Below, piece by piece: positions 1-12,974 of a stretch of 64,000 nt of DNA. The notes below the pieces were generated by a model. It searched no databases, was not told the DNA's origin, and saw only the letters and a list, made by a program, of their open reading frames with translations. Where the stretch lies: the NCBI RefSeq assembly GCF_014633365.1, contig NC_068341.1, positions 23,852,339-23,916,338 of the forward strand, in the 5' to 3' direction. This DNA comes from Diospyros lotus (taxonomy: Eukaryota; Streptophyta; Magnoliopsida; Ericales; Ebenaceae). Numbering within the stretch: position 1 is the stretch's first letter; each line of letters starts with the position of its first letter. A program made the position numbers and the translations under genes.

Positions 1-1803
1 CAAGGTGTTTCTACACCGAAACACTTATTACAAAACTACCAAATGATAATCAACATTGTCATACTACCATTCATACACAACCAAAATACATACTAAAGCT
101 TCCAAAATGATACAACGACTAGCAAGCTAAACACCGTTGGTCTCAACTGGCCTCGTCTTCGACCTTGCCGCAGTCCCTAGCTGGAACGTTGAATGTTCCT
201 ATGTAACACGTCTAACTTGAGAAATCTCCCTGACGTACTCAACCTCCTGTGGAAAATCCATTCCACACACCATTGGGGTTGACCTTGCCGCGACATACTT
301 AATCCTCGAGTGCCCTACCGTGTCACCCATTCACCTAGATTAACCTTGTCCCATTCCAAGAAGACCCCATCCCGTCCCCTAAGGACATAACACCGACACG
401 TAAACTAATGCCCCAATGATATGAAAATCACACGCCATGCACTGACTCTTTTGTAAGTAAAAACAGTTGATGCAATATACCACATGTTCAATATGCGTAC
501 GATGCCAAAAGTACATAAGTAAAATGCACAAGCACAACATCCCAAGTTCTGAAGGGTATAACCACTCACTCGAACTGGTTCAATCACATATAACCTAAGC
601 TCATGAGGGTAAAACTGCTCACCTAAACTCACTACACGCACACCAAGACACTTCCAAACAAGGGTAAAACTGTCACGCACCCTCACGAGCTCAGCGCATG
701 GGTGCGAGTGGTGTGTGGCGCATGTAGCCACACGCCACCTTTTTCCTCAATTCTCCGGCAGCCGACGACAGCTCCGATGGCCAAACAAAGCCCACCCCCT
801 TGAAGCCCTTCTTCATTCGACCACAACGCCACCGGTTTTAGGACGAAAGGCCACCGAAAAATGCCCCAAACGGGCAGTTGTAGGCCACGGTAGGCGGACT
901 GCCACCCGCTTCCAGCCAAGCTTCGAATGGCCTCTAGACTTGATGAAAATGCTCCCAAAATCTTCCCCTTGATGCAAGCACCAACAACCCCTTATCAAAG
1001 CTCCCAAAATCATCCAAAAACATGATCGATTTGCTTGCTAAGTTTTGACCGAAACCCTTGCTATTTATAGTGAAAATCCGGCCAATTAGTGACCATGGAT
1101 TGGCCTACAAGAAACCCCAGGCTGTATACGACCTTCCCCATCTCCTCCCAGACCGTCCCATTGCCAAGACCGGTTTCCATGTGCGTGGCAGTGCGGCAGC
1201 CGACTTCTCTGAGCATTCACACTGCATGTTTTTCCTTATTTGCACTTTAGCCCCCTAGTTTCTTCAATTTGCATTTCTGCCTTCTCCATAACACCCCCGA
1301 TAAATTCAACTATACCACTAATGCCCACAAACTTTGTACTATCCATTTCATCCTTGCAATTCCCAAAAATCTATCGTCTTAACCTCCCTCGAGTAAAATT
1401 AGAAAATTACACTTAGGCCCGGCTAGTCAATTTGACCTTAAAATCCATTCGTTTCAACCCGAAATCACTTAAGGGTTGTTCTATACATAAACTATTGGTC
1501 CTTAACACGCTCCGTTGGCTTTCCTGATGATCCCTACGTTAATTCAATTTTCTCAACCCGGTCGACAGCTGTACCAAAAACTGTTCCCGATCCTACTTCT
1601 TTTGATTCCTAAAATCATAACTCGTATTACTCGTCTGTATTATATCATTTTCCTTAGCTATCTAGGGTCCGGGGTACTCCCTCCGATCAATTCGATCTCT
1701 TAAAACATCGATAGTGTACTCTACAACCTCTTTCTTTCAATAATTCCAATTATACCTTTCATCAAATACCATTTATACTCTTAATAATTTCCCGGGTATT
1801 ACA
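1..1803 (-). repeat. 3' LTR (partial) of the retrotransposon
   Basis: The sequence from 1 matches the sequence from 6237 in the other LTR, so about 240 bases of this copy lie outside the window. It ends at 1803 with the complement of TGTAATACCC. The copies differ by more than point changes. A block of about 106 bases present at 6436-6541 is missing here after about 201, and 400-690 does not align well with its counterpart. The element is therefore old or one LTR has been rearranged. Short reading frames in this interval are not genes. Confidence 0.85.
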
Positions 1804-1817
1804 TTCTCCCCCCTTAA
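1804..1817 (-). other. polypurine tract
   Basis: On the minus strand this reads TTAAGGGGGGAGAA directly before the LTR start TGTAATACCC. A purine run in this position primes plus-strand DNA synthesis in LTR retrotransposons. Just upstream, the minus strand still carries a stretch resembling the usual end of plant gypsy polyproteins (a Asp-Glu-Ile-Tyr-stop pattern). Confidence 0.75.
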
Positions 1818-4800
1818 TAAATTTCATCCTTGAAATTTGGTCCGTGATAATTGTATCACTGCTATTGCTAATGACTCCCAATTAAAATGTCCTAAATATA
1901 TCATTCTTAATCCTTGGCAATCATTCTTAACTTACATCTCCATATGGTTTGAGCTTACTAGACACGTTTCTTATTTTCCAGAATATCCCGTTGTAGTTCT
2001 AAACAGGCGGTTGTGCATATCCAAAATAATTCATAATACTTAATATCATTCTCAATCGTGTCCTCAAAATACATTTCATTTGACTCCTAAATCTCCCAAC
2101 CCACTCTTATGCTAATGCATATGTCATGATCACACAAAAATTGAACTAACTCGGCTGCCATGATTGCACAGAAATTGATAACATTGAACTAACTTGGCTA
2201 CCATGATTGCACAGAAATTGATAACATTGAACTAACTTGGCGTACCCTTCTCCCAATTATCAGTACCTCGATTGCATATTAGCTTTACAGATAATTTCTT
2301 AGCCTCTTACGGCTGGTCATGCAAATCATCCATTTAGGTCTATCAAGAACACAATTTCTCTTACGGCAACCTAATATCCTGGCATGTTACTATTTCTCTT
2401 CCAAACACTATCCATAAATCAAATCAATTTGTCTCAACACATAACTCTAGTGTCGTTTCAATTCATCATTCACAAAACAACATTCCATAATTATACTATC
2501 ATCTTGAGTACTTAGACACATACATCATTTGTGGTATCCAACCTAGTACTGCCGAAATGCTTTATCTCAACTAAGCAATGTTTTCCCTTATCCTTCCCAC
2601 TTGAGAAACAGTTTCTCTATTGAGCCAGACAAGATCCCCGATCATCTTCGATCCTAAGAATAGATTTAATCTCGTCCCTCTTAGGCGATCTAGTTTTCAC
2701 GCAACTTCCTTAAATGAAAACCGTACAGGACAACTTTTGATTCTCACTGGATTTTCGGCAACACCTAGCATAACTTTAATAGCTTAGCCTACTATCTTAC
2801 AACCCAAATAAAATTTCCATAGTGGAACTAGAAACTCACGTCTTCCTTTATAACAACTCATTATATGTTTTCTCAAATCATAACATGTCTCTCGGAAAGA
2901 ACAACACTTTCGTTTACTTATCAACATATAACTTACCACATCCTCATGTTGACTTTATCTCTTTTTAAAGATCAACTCATGTTTTCAACAGTACCAAGAT
3001 ATACCTACTATTGCTCCAACCTTTTTATATCACCAAAGCAGGATTCAAGACAACTAAGTCAGAGCCAGTTGCTCATAATTCCTGGGGTGCGCAATATTAA
3101 ATACATTCAACCAAAAACCAGGTCAATAATCGTAATTAAATTCCTCCAAAAGGCTATATCTGAAAAACAATTGTCCCACCACTTGCTTAATCTGGCAACA
3201 CATTTCCTAAGCAAATCCACAACACATGTCTATTCCATAGATTATTCCATTCCTGGTTACGACCTACCTCTACCTATGAACACAATCACTATTCAACTCT
3301 AAGTCACAACTTAATAATGGCCATAACTTCACGAGCTTCTGTCGTGGATGCAATTATCCTAGAAGAATCTTTCCATAAATCTCCGATAACAGATCGCCAA
3401 ACATTATTTCTTCACTCAAGATTACATTTTTTTTTTTTCGATTCTATTTTGACAATCACAGTCCATGTAGCAAATATCCAGGTTAGGTCATCAAGCCTTC
3501 AACCTTTTCATAATGATTAGGGATCCTGCCACGATGCTCCGGTCCCTTGGAACTTGGACTCCAATCCGTACATAATATCTACATTACCGCCCAAACCTTG
3601 GCACCTGACAGTCTCCACAGTTCACCCTGTTGCTCCGACTCATGGGTATCACACCCCAAATCGCGAGCCAACCACCAGTCCTCTGCCTTGGTCCCTAGGC
3701 TCAGATCCATTATTATGGGCCAAACACCAATGGTGTTATCGTTATGTTAGATTTCCTCGTTCCACCTCCGAGAGTTATAATGGTTCTGTTATTACTAGTC
3801 CAAATCCCTGATCTCCTGGATTCTCAATTTCTTTTCTGAAAATATTACTCAATTGAGTGGTGCATCCTGGTCCTAGCCATTCCCAGTACCTTGATTTTTC
3901 TTCTACAATCTAATCTCCTTTAGTTTCCAACTTGACATGGAACCTCACTTTCTTGTTGCTACCAATACAGGTGCTATAATCATTTCCTCCAAAATTATTT
4001 GAAATCCATCCAGCACTATTATCGTATTTAGAAATTATAATAGGGGGTGTAACCGTACTTATGTTACAACCACATGCTCCGTTTATCACAAATCTTTTTT
4101 TTTTTTTTTTAGAAGCTCCGCTCTCCTTTATATGTTTATGACATCTTATTTTGCGATCAACTTTCAACTTAACACCTCACTTTTATGGATCGCTTTTCAA
4201 TCATTCCTAATTCTCCCTTTGGACCAATTAGGTTAATCTCTCAATCTATTAAGATCTATTTACTATATTTTGTCCCAAGATATCCTTACGAGCTTATCAA
4301 GCTTAACAAACCCTATCTCATTACATAGTGTCTTTAAAACTCAAGCTAAGACTTATATAATCCTTATATTATTTACAATCCCCAAATATTCACGTAAGGT
4401 TTCATTATGCAAATCCTCTATAAGCCAAAAGATTCTTTCAAACTTCCAAGGGAAAATTCTAATCCTCAAAACATGCGAACTTCACATTTCATATCCTAAT
4501 AATTTTTTATCGCAACTCGACCCTAACTATAGCTGATTTACGGTTGTTCCCTCTTTGTCTAGTAGTGACCATTCGAAGGGGAAATAGATTCAGATCTCAC
4601 TCCAAGATTTCACTTACAAGGAAAAATTGCAACATGATACACCAATCCTCAATTACTACTATAAAAACTTTTAATACCCTCAATTTCCAACTAGACGAGT
4701 ATTTGACCTCAATTATTCTTGATTCGATTTCCTTATCTGATCCTAGGTTAATATCCTTGATATTTCCAAAAACTTCCATAAGATTCAAAGTTACACCTTG

Positions 4801-5980
4801 ACCCTCTTCACCCTCGAATAACATATGAAACCAAACACGTGTGACTTGTTCCTATGGCCTGTTTTCTTATTGTAGCCTTTTCTTATTTCCTTTGTCATCA
4901 ATTCCGGTTTCTCTATCTCAATATCCCCATCAACAATTTCAAATTCCTAAAACCCTCAAATTCTATTCTCAAAAGCACTTATCGAATCATCTTGGGTTTC
5001 TTTACTTAGATCATTCCTTAGGATCCTCGATCTATACCGAGCCATTCTTACTGTCGAATCTTAATGATTTTATATCATCCGTTCACAAACCTGATTTACC
5101 ATTAGGTTATGTCATAACAAACTAACCATCATAACTCGCTCACTCTTAATAACCACCAGATATCCCCACATTCAGTGAAAGGGATTTTGACTAATGATCT
5201 CCAATTTACAGTGCCCAAATCTCATGGATCCTCAATTATGGTTGCCGAACCAACCTTACATTCAAACCATATCGTTGGATGCTAACTCCCAACCCGACGT
5301 TCTATCACTTAGCAAAGTCTAGTATTCTCCAATTAATAACCTCAAAGACCTCAACCGACAAACCCTCAAATCTCTAAATAGGGATTTCATCTTTACGATC
5401 CATCAGTTTCTTTCCCCCTAAGTCCCCATTTGGAATTTTCACTAATTGGCTCGAACTAAATTTGTTCCTCTTAAGTCCTCACTTCGGATATCTAACTTAA
5501 CCTTAAGATCTTCAAACCATTCCTCTTTCCCACGCCCTTTGACAAGTTCTCCTAATAAATCTCAGTCGTTTCACTTATCTTTGTCAGGGCAAGACATCAC
5601 CATTATTTAACATGTCTCAATTCGGAGGTACTAAAACGATTTACTAAAATTCTTCCAAAAAGATTTATACTATGCTTCAAGTTGTACCAGAATCACCAAA
5701 ATATTCATTCTTCTAACATTTGTTGATCATATATCTATGTCCCTTCGACGACTCTTATTATTGGCTCTCTCACCTCCCACTTATGTGCCCAAAATGTGAA
5801 TAGAATTGGTTCGTCTCCTCTTGTTGCTTGAAAGTATATTCAAGTTAAAAACCTCAAATCTCACCTCTCTAGAGCCTCCATACCATTTTCATCTACGATC
5901 CGAATTGTCTCTTAGAATCCATAACCCTATTCTAAGTTCTCATTCAATAACCTAGCTTAACCATCCTAGGGTTTTAACCT
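1818..5980 (-). other. retrotransposon internal region without recognisable genes
   Basis: About 4.2 kb between PPT and PBS. The longest open stretches are under 150 codons, lie on both strands, and show no RT, integrase, protease, zinc-knuckle or chromodomain motif that I can recognise. The + strand is rich in C, T and A, consistent with a purine-rich sense strand on the minus strand. A 43-bp direct repeat (starting at 2141, 2184 and 2227, about 2.3 copies) lies near the 3' end. A related family member with intact pol would show whether this is decayed coding sequence or a true non-coding LARD. Confidence 0.6.
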
Positions 5981-5996
5981 AGGGCTCTAATACCAA
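5981..5996 (-). other. primer-binding site (initiator-Met tRNA type)
   Basis: On the minus strand the bases directly after the LTR end (GTTACA) read TTGGTATTAGAGCCCT. This matches the plant TGGTATCAGAGC primer-binding site, complementary to the 3' end of initiator methionine tRNA, with one C-to-T change. It fixes the retrotransposon's direction as right to left. Confidence 0.8.
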
Positions 5997-5997
5997 T

Positions 5998-8167
5998 TGT
6001 AACACCCCATCTCACTAGGCGTGTCACTATAAGGGTATTTCCGAGAATCTTTTTTTTCCAAGTTCATCACGCGCGGTGATTTCAAGAACAATCTTCACAT
6101 GCAAATAACGAATCTCGAGAACCCTAGTCTTACCCGTTTAACTAACAAGATTAATAATCTTAACAACTAAATGAGACTTATTATAACATAGCGGATACAT
6201 TAATATCAAAATACCGTGGCCTACCACGAGTTCGTACAAGGTGTTTCTACATCGAAACACTTATTACAAAACTACCAAATGATAATCAACATTATCATAC
6301 TACCATTCATACACAACCAAAATACATACTAAAGTTTCCAAAATGATACAACGACTAGCAAGCTAAACACAGTTGGTCTCAACTGGCCTCGTCTTTAACC
6401 TTGCCGTAGTCCCTTGCTGGAACGTTGAATGTTCCAGGGGCATAACCTAGATTAGATGATAAAACATCTAAGTGATGGCATGAATAGTTTACATAATGCA
6501 TGAAAGACATACGAGTATGGCATATACAAACAAAACGACAATATGCAACACGTCTAACTTGAGAAATCTCCCTAACATACTCAACCTCATCTGAAAAATC
6601 CATTCCACAAACCGTTGGGGTTGACCTTACCGCGACATACTTAATCCTCGAGTGCCTTACTGTGTCACTCGTTCACCTGGATTAACCTCGTCCCATTCTC
6701 AAGAAGACCCCATCCCATCCCCCAAGGACATAACACCAACAAGCAAACCAATGCCCTAATTTGCGTGCCAAGTCACAAACCCTTGAACTTATACTCAACC
6801 TCGAGCCACGATACTCCCTAAACAACATATTTAATTAAGAAAGCATTAAAATCCATTTTCCCTAATTTTTTCATAATTTCCTCTATTTTCTCCCAATTTT
6901 CACCTCGATAATTTCAAAATAATTATCTCTTCAAACATTTTTCCAAATATTTTAACATGATAAATCCTAAAATAAATCAATAAAAATTCTGGAAGAGGAA
7001 ATACCAATTTTTCCCTTGCCACACGCCCTCACACGCTCAGCGTGTGGGTGCGAGTGGTGTATCGCGCATGCAACCACGCGCCACCTTCTTCCTCAATTCT
7101 CCGATAGCCGACGACGACTCCGATGGCCAAACAAAGCCCACCCCCTTGAAGCCCTTCTTCATTCGATCACAACGCCACCAGTTTCAAGCCGAAAGGCCAC
7201 CAAAAAATGTCCCAAACAAGCAGTTGCAGGTTGCGGTAGGCGGACCGCCACCCGCTTCCAGCCAAGCATTGAATGGCCTCTAGACTTGATGAAAATGGTC
7301 CCAAAACCTCCCAAAATCTTCCCCTTGATGCAAGCACCAATAGCCCCTTATCAAAGCTCCAAAAATCATCCAAAAACATGATCGATTTGCTTGCTAGGTT
7401 TCGGCTAAAACCCTTGCTATTTATAGCGAAAATCTGGCCAAATTTCGACCAATCAGCGACCATGGATTTGCCTACAAGAAACCCCAGGCCGTATATGACC
7501 TTCCCCATCTCCTCCCCGACCATCCCATCACTAAGATCGGCCTCCATGTGTATGGCAGAGCGGCAGCCGACTTCTCTAAGTATTCACACTGCAATTTTTC
7601 CTTATTTGCACTTTAACCCCCTAGTTTCTTCAATTTACATTTCTACCTTCTCCATAACACCCCTGATAAATTCAACTATACCACTAATGCCCACAAACTT
7701 TGTACTATCCATTTCATCCTTGCAATTCCCAAAAATCTATCATCTTGACCTCCCTCGGGTAAAATTAGAAAATTGCACTTAGGACGCTAGTCGATTTGAC
7801 CTTAAAATCCATTCGTTTCAACCCGAAATCACTTAAGGGTTGTTCTATACATAAAATATTGGTCCTTAACATGCTCTGTTGACTTTCCAGATGATCCCTA
7901 TGTCGATTCGATTTTCTCAGCCCGGTCGACAGTTGTATCGAAAACTATTCCCGATCCTACTTCTTTTGATTCCTAAAATCATAACTCGTATTACTCGTCT
8001 GTAGTATATCATTTTCCTTAGCTATCTAGGGTCTGGGGTACTCCCTCCGATCAATTCGGTCTCTTAAAACATCGATAGTGTACCCTACAACCTCTTTCTT
8101 TCGATAATTCCAATTATACCCTTCATCAAATACCATTTATACTCTTAATAATTTCCCGGGTATTACA
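5998..8167 (-). repeat. 5' LTR of the retrotransposon (2170 bp)
   Basis: Complete LTR with TG...CA ends. On the + strand it runs from TGTAACACCCC at 5998 to GGTATTACA at 8167. It includes a palindrome at 6417-6437 (CTGGAAC / GTTCCAG arms) that recurs in unrelated LTRs in this window, and a GC-richer block (7020-7290) with tempting but unsupported reading frames on both strands. Confidence 0.85.
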
Positions 8168-8530
8168 TCACTTGACATGTGTCTGTAGATGCTGGTGTGG
8201 GCGGCTGTACATGTGTAGATGTAGACGTTGGTGTGGGGGTAGATGATACAACTTCTGAAGAGGTAGACGTATGCTGGGTGGTGGTGGTGGTTCGGCCAAT
8301 ATTCAATACAGTATCACCCAAAAAAGCATCCCTACGACGATATTTTCTTAGGGTGAGGGTGCATGCACTGCAATGAATGAATTGGTAGAAAATGGGGGAA
8401 AGGGTGTACCAGTGAATGCAGACAGACGACCCTCATCACCCCTCTCGCCTCAGCCAACTGAAGTACCGAGGGAGGAACGCCCCCTATATTGGCCACGACC
8501 ACCTCGCTTATAAGGTCTACCACCTGACAT
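8168..8530 (-). pseudogene. Second CACTA gene, 5' part, cut by retrotransposon
   Basis: Directly downstream of the transposase in transcription order, a minus-strand reading frame starts at 8530 with Met-Ser-Gly-Gly followed by an Arg/Gly-rich stretch (GRPYKRGGRGQYRGRSS). After an in-frame stop and a frame change it resumes as a Thr/Ser/Pro-rich segment (about 8168-8320) that is cut by the LTR at 8167. CACTA elements usually encode a second, DNA-binding Ptta/En/Spm-type protein here, and basic or low-complexity N-termini are common in it. No diagnostic core domain is left in the window, so the assignment rests on position and composition. Confidence 0.4.
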
Positions 8531-8666
8531 ATCCTATGACACAAAGCATACAATAATTTACATTTAGCATACTAGTTAAATGTGTAAAAAAAAATTCATT
8601 TCCAAAACACGATTCAGTCTTCTTTCGTTATATGATCATATAAAATATGATTATTGAGCTCAATAA

Positions 8667-8734
8667 CCTTACCCGTGTTTAATGTGGCAATTAAACCCAT
8701 AACGGGTTTAATTGCCACATTAAACACAGTAAGG
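8667..8734. repeat. Near-perfect hairpin between the two outer CACTA genes
   Basis: Arms 8667-8698 and 8704-8734 are inverted copies (CCTTACCCGTGTTTAATG... against its reverse complement) with a 5-base loop ATAAC and one or two mismatches. Pairing may extend further into the AATA/TATT flanks. A degenerate related block follows at about 8834-8940 with more TTAAACCC/GGGTTTAAT motifs. Similar motifs recur at 51270-51530 on the other side of the transposase, suggesting element-specific binding sites. Confidence 0.7.
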
Positions 8735-9589
8735 CTATTAATACCAGTAATGCTCAAACAATAATTTGATTGTGTGACACTTTAGTGCTTGGGATTCCCC
8801 CAACCCCTAAACAATATAGTATAAAAATTTTAAAATATGATTATTCAAATCAAAAGCGTTCCTAGGTTTAATTGGACAAAACAACTCGGAACGAGTTTAA
8901 TTGGTACATTAAACCCGGGTCGGGTAATTAAACCCTGTGAGTTGTATATAATATATATATATTTTTTTTTTGAAATGTACTCCTACAAATCCTTGGTTTC
9001 AAATAGCACTTAAATGAGCTATGGTTCTAGGAATTTACGTTCACTATGTTAATTATGTTTACATTGCACAAAATCCACTATATCAGGGCGGGCACATTTC
9101 GAGTGCATTAGTTAAGTATAAATGATCAATTGTGTTTCATGGTACTATTTTCACACAATGGAGTTATACATATATGTGTGTGTGTGTGTGTGTGCACGCG
9201 CATGCACATATTAACCAACAAAAATAAATAAATTGGAGTGATCCCCCACCACCCGGAGGGAGTGATAAAATTCCTATCACTCACTGGAGACATACCTTTC
9301 ACTTATAGAAAAAAAGACATACCTTTCACAATGAAAATAAAGTATAAATCAGAGTTGCAACCTAGGAATAAGCCAAAACTATAAGATAAATAAAAGTATA
9401 ATTAGTCCCAAGAACAATGAATTTAGGATATGTTAATGTGTCACTACATCGTTGCACAAAAGAGTGTTAATTAGTGAAGTAAATAAAATTTATATATGAA
9501 ATATGCATACCAAAGGAGACTTGAATGAGGTTGCAAATAGGGAACATGGAGTGAAATTTCACTCCACCAAAATTCTAACAAAACATGCA

Positions 9590-10808
9590 TTATTCATATG
9601 TATCCTCCTCATCATCTTCTTCATATATATCCTCCTCATCATCTTCTTTATTTATATCCCCCTCATCATCTTCTTCATCTATATCCTCATCCTCATCTTC
9701 CTCTTCAGCTGTATCCGCATCCTAATCTTCTTCTTCATTATCAGGCTCCCTATCCTCAACCACAAAAGTGTCATTAATGGAGTACTCTTCAACTTCTTCA
9801 GCCTCAACATTGCCTCATAGGTTATCGAGTTATTCATCTTCAACTATAATAGGTTGCAATAGCACGTCATCGTCTTCCTGATAAACCTGCACTGTTTGTT
9901 CAAAAGTTAGGGCATCAACCGTGCTCCTTGCCTTGGTTCGAATCACTACCCACCAATCCACCAAATTACGTTGTCGACATGGATATGGGGCATAGTAAAC
10001 TTGGTACGCTTAGGAGGCAAGTATAAAAGGATCATATTGATTGTACCTTCTAGTAGACCGAATCTCAACTATTCTGTATTGTTTATTTATCCTGGTCTGC
10101 CACCTTAGAGTCAAATCAAACCGCTCACAATTGAATAGCACCAAGTTTTTAAGTGGTAACCTAGGGTACTCCAATTGGATAACCTCCTTGAGTATCCCAT
10201 AATAGTCATCTTCTGGTTGTCCGTAGACAGAACCCCTAGTACAAACTCCACAATTTTTTGTGGACTTACCTTCACTCCCCAAATCTATTTGAAACTTATA
10301 GCCATTTACAAAATAAGTATGCTATGTTTGCACCAGCCTCAAGGGTCCCCATGAGATGTCACGTATTTGTTGATCATGTATGTCATTAGTTGGATCATAC
10401 ACCTACTCATATTTTGTTTTAAACACAATACATGTTAATAAACAAATTACATTACTCACGAACGTAGAATTTGATCTGCTAATGCACTTAGTTTTAGTAA
10501 TTGAAAGGGACTTACATAGTCATTGAACCATCTTGGAAACTCAACCTCAATCCTTTTATCAACGTCTTTGGCATCCATGTGTGGCGCAAGCGCTCTTATA
10601 TTTTCTACATATGTACTACAGCATTAAGAGAAACCAAGTTCATATACTAAGTCTTAATTAAATCATGATCATTGAACAATCATGGTGATGTGTTATAACG
10701 TACTTCAAGTAAGGTTGGACCTCGTCAAAATTTAAGAGAACTTAAAGTGTCTTACGATGAAGTTCTTAATCAGTTAACATATGTTCACGATGTTTTCCAG
10801 TTGGGCGT
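9590..10808 (-). pseudogene. Outer CACTA transposase, 3' block: DUF4218 end, DUF4216, acidic tail
   Basis: Reading right to left: 10808-10690 continues the DUF4218 region broken by the inner CACTA (pattern GRPTGK...LTD). After a probable intron an exon near 10590-10520 carries EVEFPRWFNDYV. DUF4216 follows at 10282-10010 with the family signatures YGILKEVIQLEYP, VLFNCERFD and PFILAS, then QVYYAPYP and DWWVV to about 9940. The gene closes with a Glu/Asp-rich tail and a TAA at 9590-9592. In-frame stops occur after LAS, after VEDE, within LDNL-stop-GN, and before the last acidic stretch, so it is dead. The + strand frame at 9503-9820 rich in Ile/Phe is the shadow of the acidic tail. Confidence 0.85.
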
Positions 10809-11760
10809 TACTACAAAAAAACAGCATTTTAGCGGCCGTTTTTTTGTTATTTAGCGGCGGTTTTTAACCGCTGCAAAGTGTTTTAGCGGCGGTTTTGAAA
10901 ACCGCCGCTAATACAGCCGTCGTGAGGTATTTAGTGGCAGTTTTCAACTACCGCTGGAATAACCGCCGCTAAATGTTGTTTTTTGCGGCAGTTTACAAAC
11001 CGTCGCTAAGTTTGACATTAAGCGGCAGTTTTATAAACAATTAGCGGCGGTTTAGTAACCGCTGCTAAATATTTAGATATTATTTTATTTCCAGTGGCGG
11101 TTTTGTTAAACCGTCGCTAATTGAACTTTCGCGGCGGTTTAGCAAACCGCCACTAATATTTTTAGTGAGTATTTTATTTTTAGCGGCGGTTATTTAACCG
11201 CCGCTAAAATCATATTTCGCAACGGTTTAAAGAAACCGCCGCTAAAATAAAACAATTGTTAAAACAATTAGCGGCGGTTTTATTTTGATTTTTAGTGGCG
11301 GTTATATAACCGCCGGTGAAATAAAGTAATTTGTAAAAAATAACGGCGGTTTTCTTTTCATTTTAGCGGTGGTTTTGAAACCGCCGCTAAAATAAAATAA
11401 TTTGTAAAAAAAATAACGACGATTTTTTTTGTTTTAGCGGCAGTTTTGAAACCACTACTAAAATAAAATAATTTGTAAAAAAAATAACGGCGGTTTATTT
11501 TTCGTTTTAGCGGCGGTTTTGAAACCGCCGCTGAAATAAAATAATTTGTAAAAAAAAATAATGGCGGTTTTGAAACCGCCGCTGAAATAAAATAATTTGT
11601 AAAAAAAAATAACGGCGGTTTATTTTTCGTTTTAGCGGCGGTTTTGAAACCGCCGATAAATTTTCTCGCTTGATTTTTGGCACTTTAGCGGCGGTTTTAA
11701 TTTTGATATCGTGGCTTTTAGCGGCGGTTTCAAAACCGTCGCTAAAAGCCTAACAGAAAG
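10809..11760. repeat. Left subterminal palindrome array of the inner CACTA
   Basis: Dozens of copies of TTAGCGGCGGTTTT and its reverse complement, many paired as short hairpins (TTTAGCGGCGGTTT / AAACCGCCGCTAAA) about 40-70 bases apart with AT-rich spacers. CACTA subterminal repeats are the binding sites of the second (TnpA-like) protein, so this is probably the transposition control region. It contains no reading frame. The same motif fills 27370-27921 and parts of 44136-45359. Confidence 0.9.
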
Positions 11761-12974
11761 GCTCCTAGGTTGCTTTTTTTGTTCACCAAATCAAAAACCT
11801 ATGCCAAATGACTCACAATGCAACTCACAAATAACCTAAAATTTATAACATATATACAAAATTCACATACACAATATTTCAATCCATTTAATCAATAAAC
11901 CATAAATATTCAATGCAACTTAAATATCCAAATATGTAACATATTTTAAACAATTTCATATCCAAAATGAAGTTCCATATCATCACATCAACTTTGTTGG
12001 TTTGGATCTTGATGGGTCTGATGAATGTCATGACTTGCATTAGAAGATAGCCTTCCTGCTGGTGACACTGGTCCACTATGTGCATCTGGTGCCTAAAATA
12101 ATTAAAATTATATTAGATATGTATACAAAAAGAAAAAACATAATTTGATGAATATTTGTGGAGATAAACATAAACAATCACTTGAAATGAAAAAATAAAA
12201 TTCATAATTTAAGAATTAATATATTAACATACCATTGTATTGAGCATAGCAGCAAACTCAGGTGGTATATTCCTCACGATATTGGTGAAAATATAAGCCA
12301 TTGCACTCTTTAAACTTCGAACCTCTTGTTGACTAGTCTCTAATTTTTCCTCCAATTTTTTCACATATTGTACAACAGGTGTACTAGTATTATTGGATGG
12401 CGAGGATGTCCCACTGAATTGAGCAGTGGTCCCAAAAACTTGGTTTGGACTAGGACCGAAGCCCAAACCTCGAACTCGGCCTGAATGTTCTTTTCCTAGC
12501 ACACGAGCAAGTGAATCATTTAAGGAGATTGACTGTGAAGGCGTGCCTTGGCTCTCAATCTTAGAAATTTTCTCCTATATGGATTAAAAAACAATATCAA
12601 TCATAAAAATCTCAAAAAAAGACTTGGGTCTTACTCAAAGGTTTCAATGTCACATTCACCTTTATCATTACATGTCTTGCAACACACACAAAAAAAAACT
12701 TCAACAAAATATAAGAAAATGTTGAAATTTAGGACATAATCAATAACCAAATTCTGAACTAAAGATAGAAAAGGAACAAGACAAATTTTTCCATTTTAAC
12801 ACTTAAAAGATCAAAGCCATGATGACATGTGGCTGAAAAAAAGAATTTAGAAGCAGTGTTAATAGTGGGGTAAATACACAGAGTAGATTATTTTATAAAA
12901 TTAGAGTTCCAAAACTGAGAGCTCTAGGACCAACTAGGGTCAGGAAAGGCTTACGAGATGTAATTGTTTTGCAG

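Larger units (their letters stand above)
1..8167 (-). mobile_element. LARD-like LTR retrotransposon (Ty3/gypsy-type signals), left end outside window
   Basis: Two long direct repeats (1-1803 and 5998-8167) flank about 4.2 kb. Read on the minus strand, the right copy starts TGTAATACCCGGG and ends GGGGTGTTACA. It is followed by a primer-binding site matching initiator-Met tRNA; the left copy is preceded by a purine-rich AAGGGGGGAG tract. This order (LTR, PBS, internal, PPT, LTR) is that of a plant Ty3/gypsy element. I could not recognise gag, protease, RT, RNase H or integrase, so it is either a large retrotransposon derivative or a badly decayed autonomous element. It sits in the second gene of the outer CACTA. 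Its TSD cannot be tested because the left end lies outside the window; the five bases after 8167 are TCACT. Confidence 0.8.

Noticed and set aside
405..1258. Frames in the partial LTR, including GC-richer parts repeated at 7016-7782
   Set aside because: They differ between the two LTR copies by frame changes and stops and match no domain; LTRs rarely code.
9503..9820. Hydrophobic + strand frame rich in Ile and Phe
   Set aside because: It is the reverse strand of the acidic C-terminal tail of the outer transposase (TCATC/TCTTC repeats), not a membrane protein.
10809..11760. Regularly spaced palindromes considered as a CRISPR-like array
   Set aside because: Repeats are degenerate, palindromic, in a plant CACTA end, with no unique spacers or cas genes.
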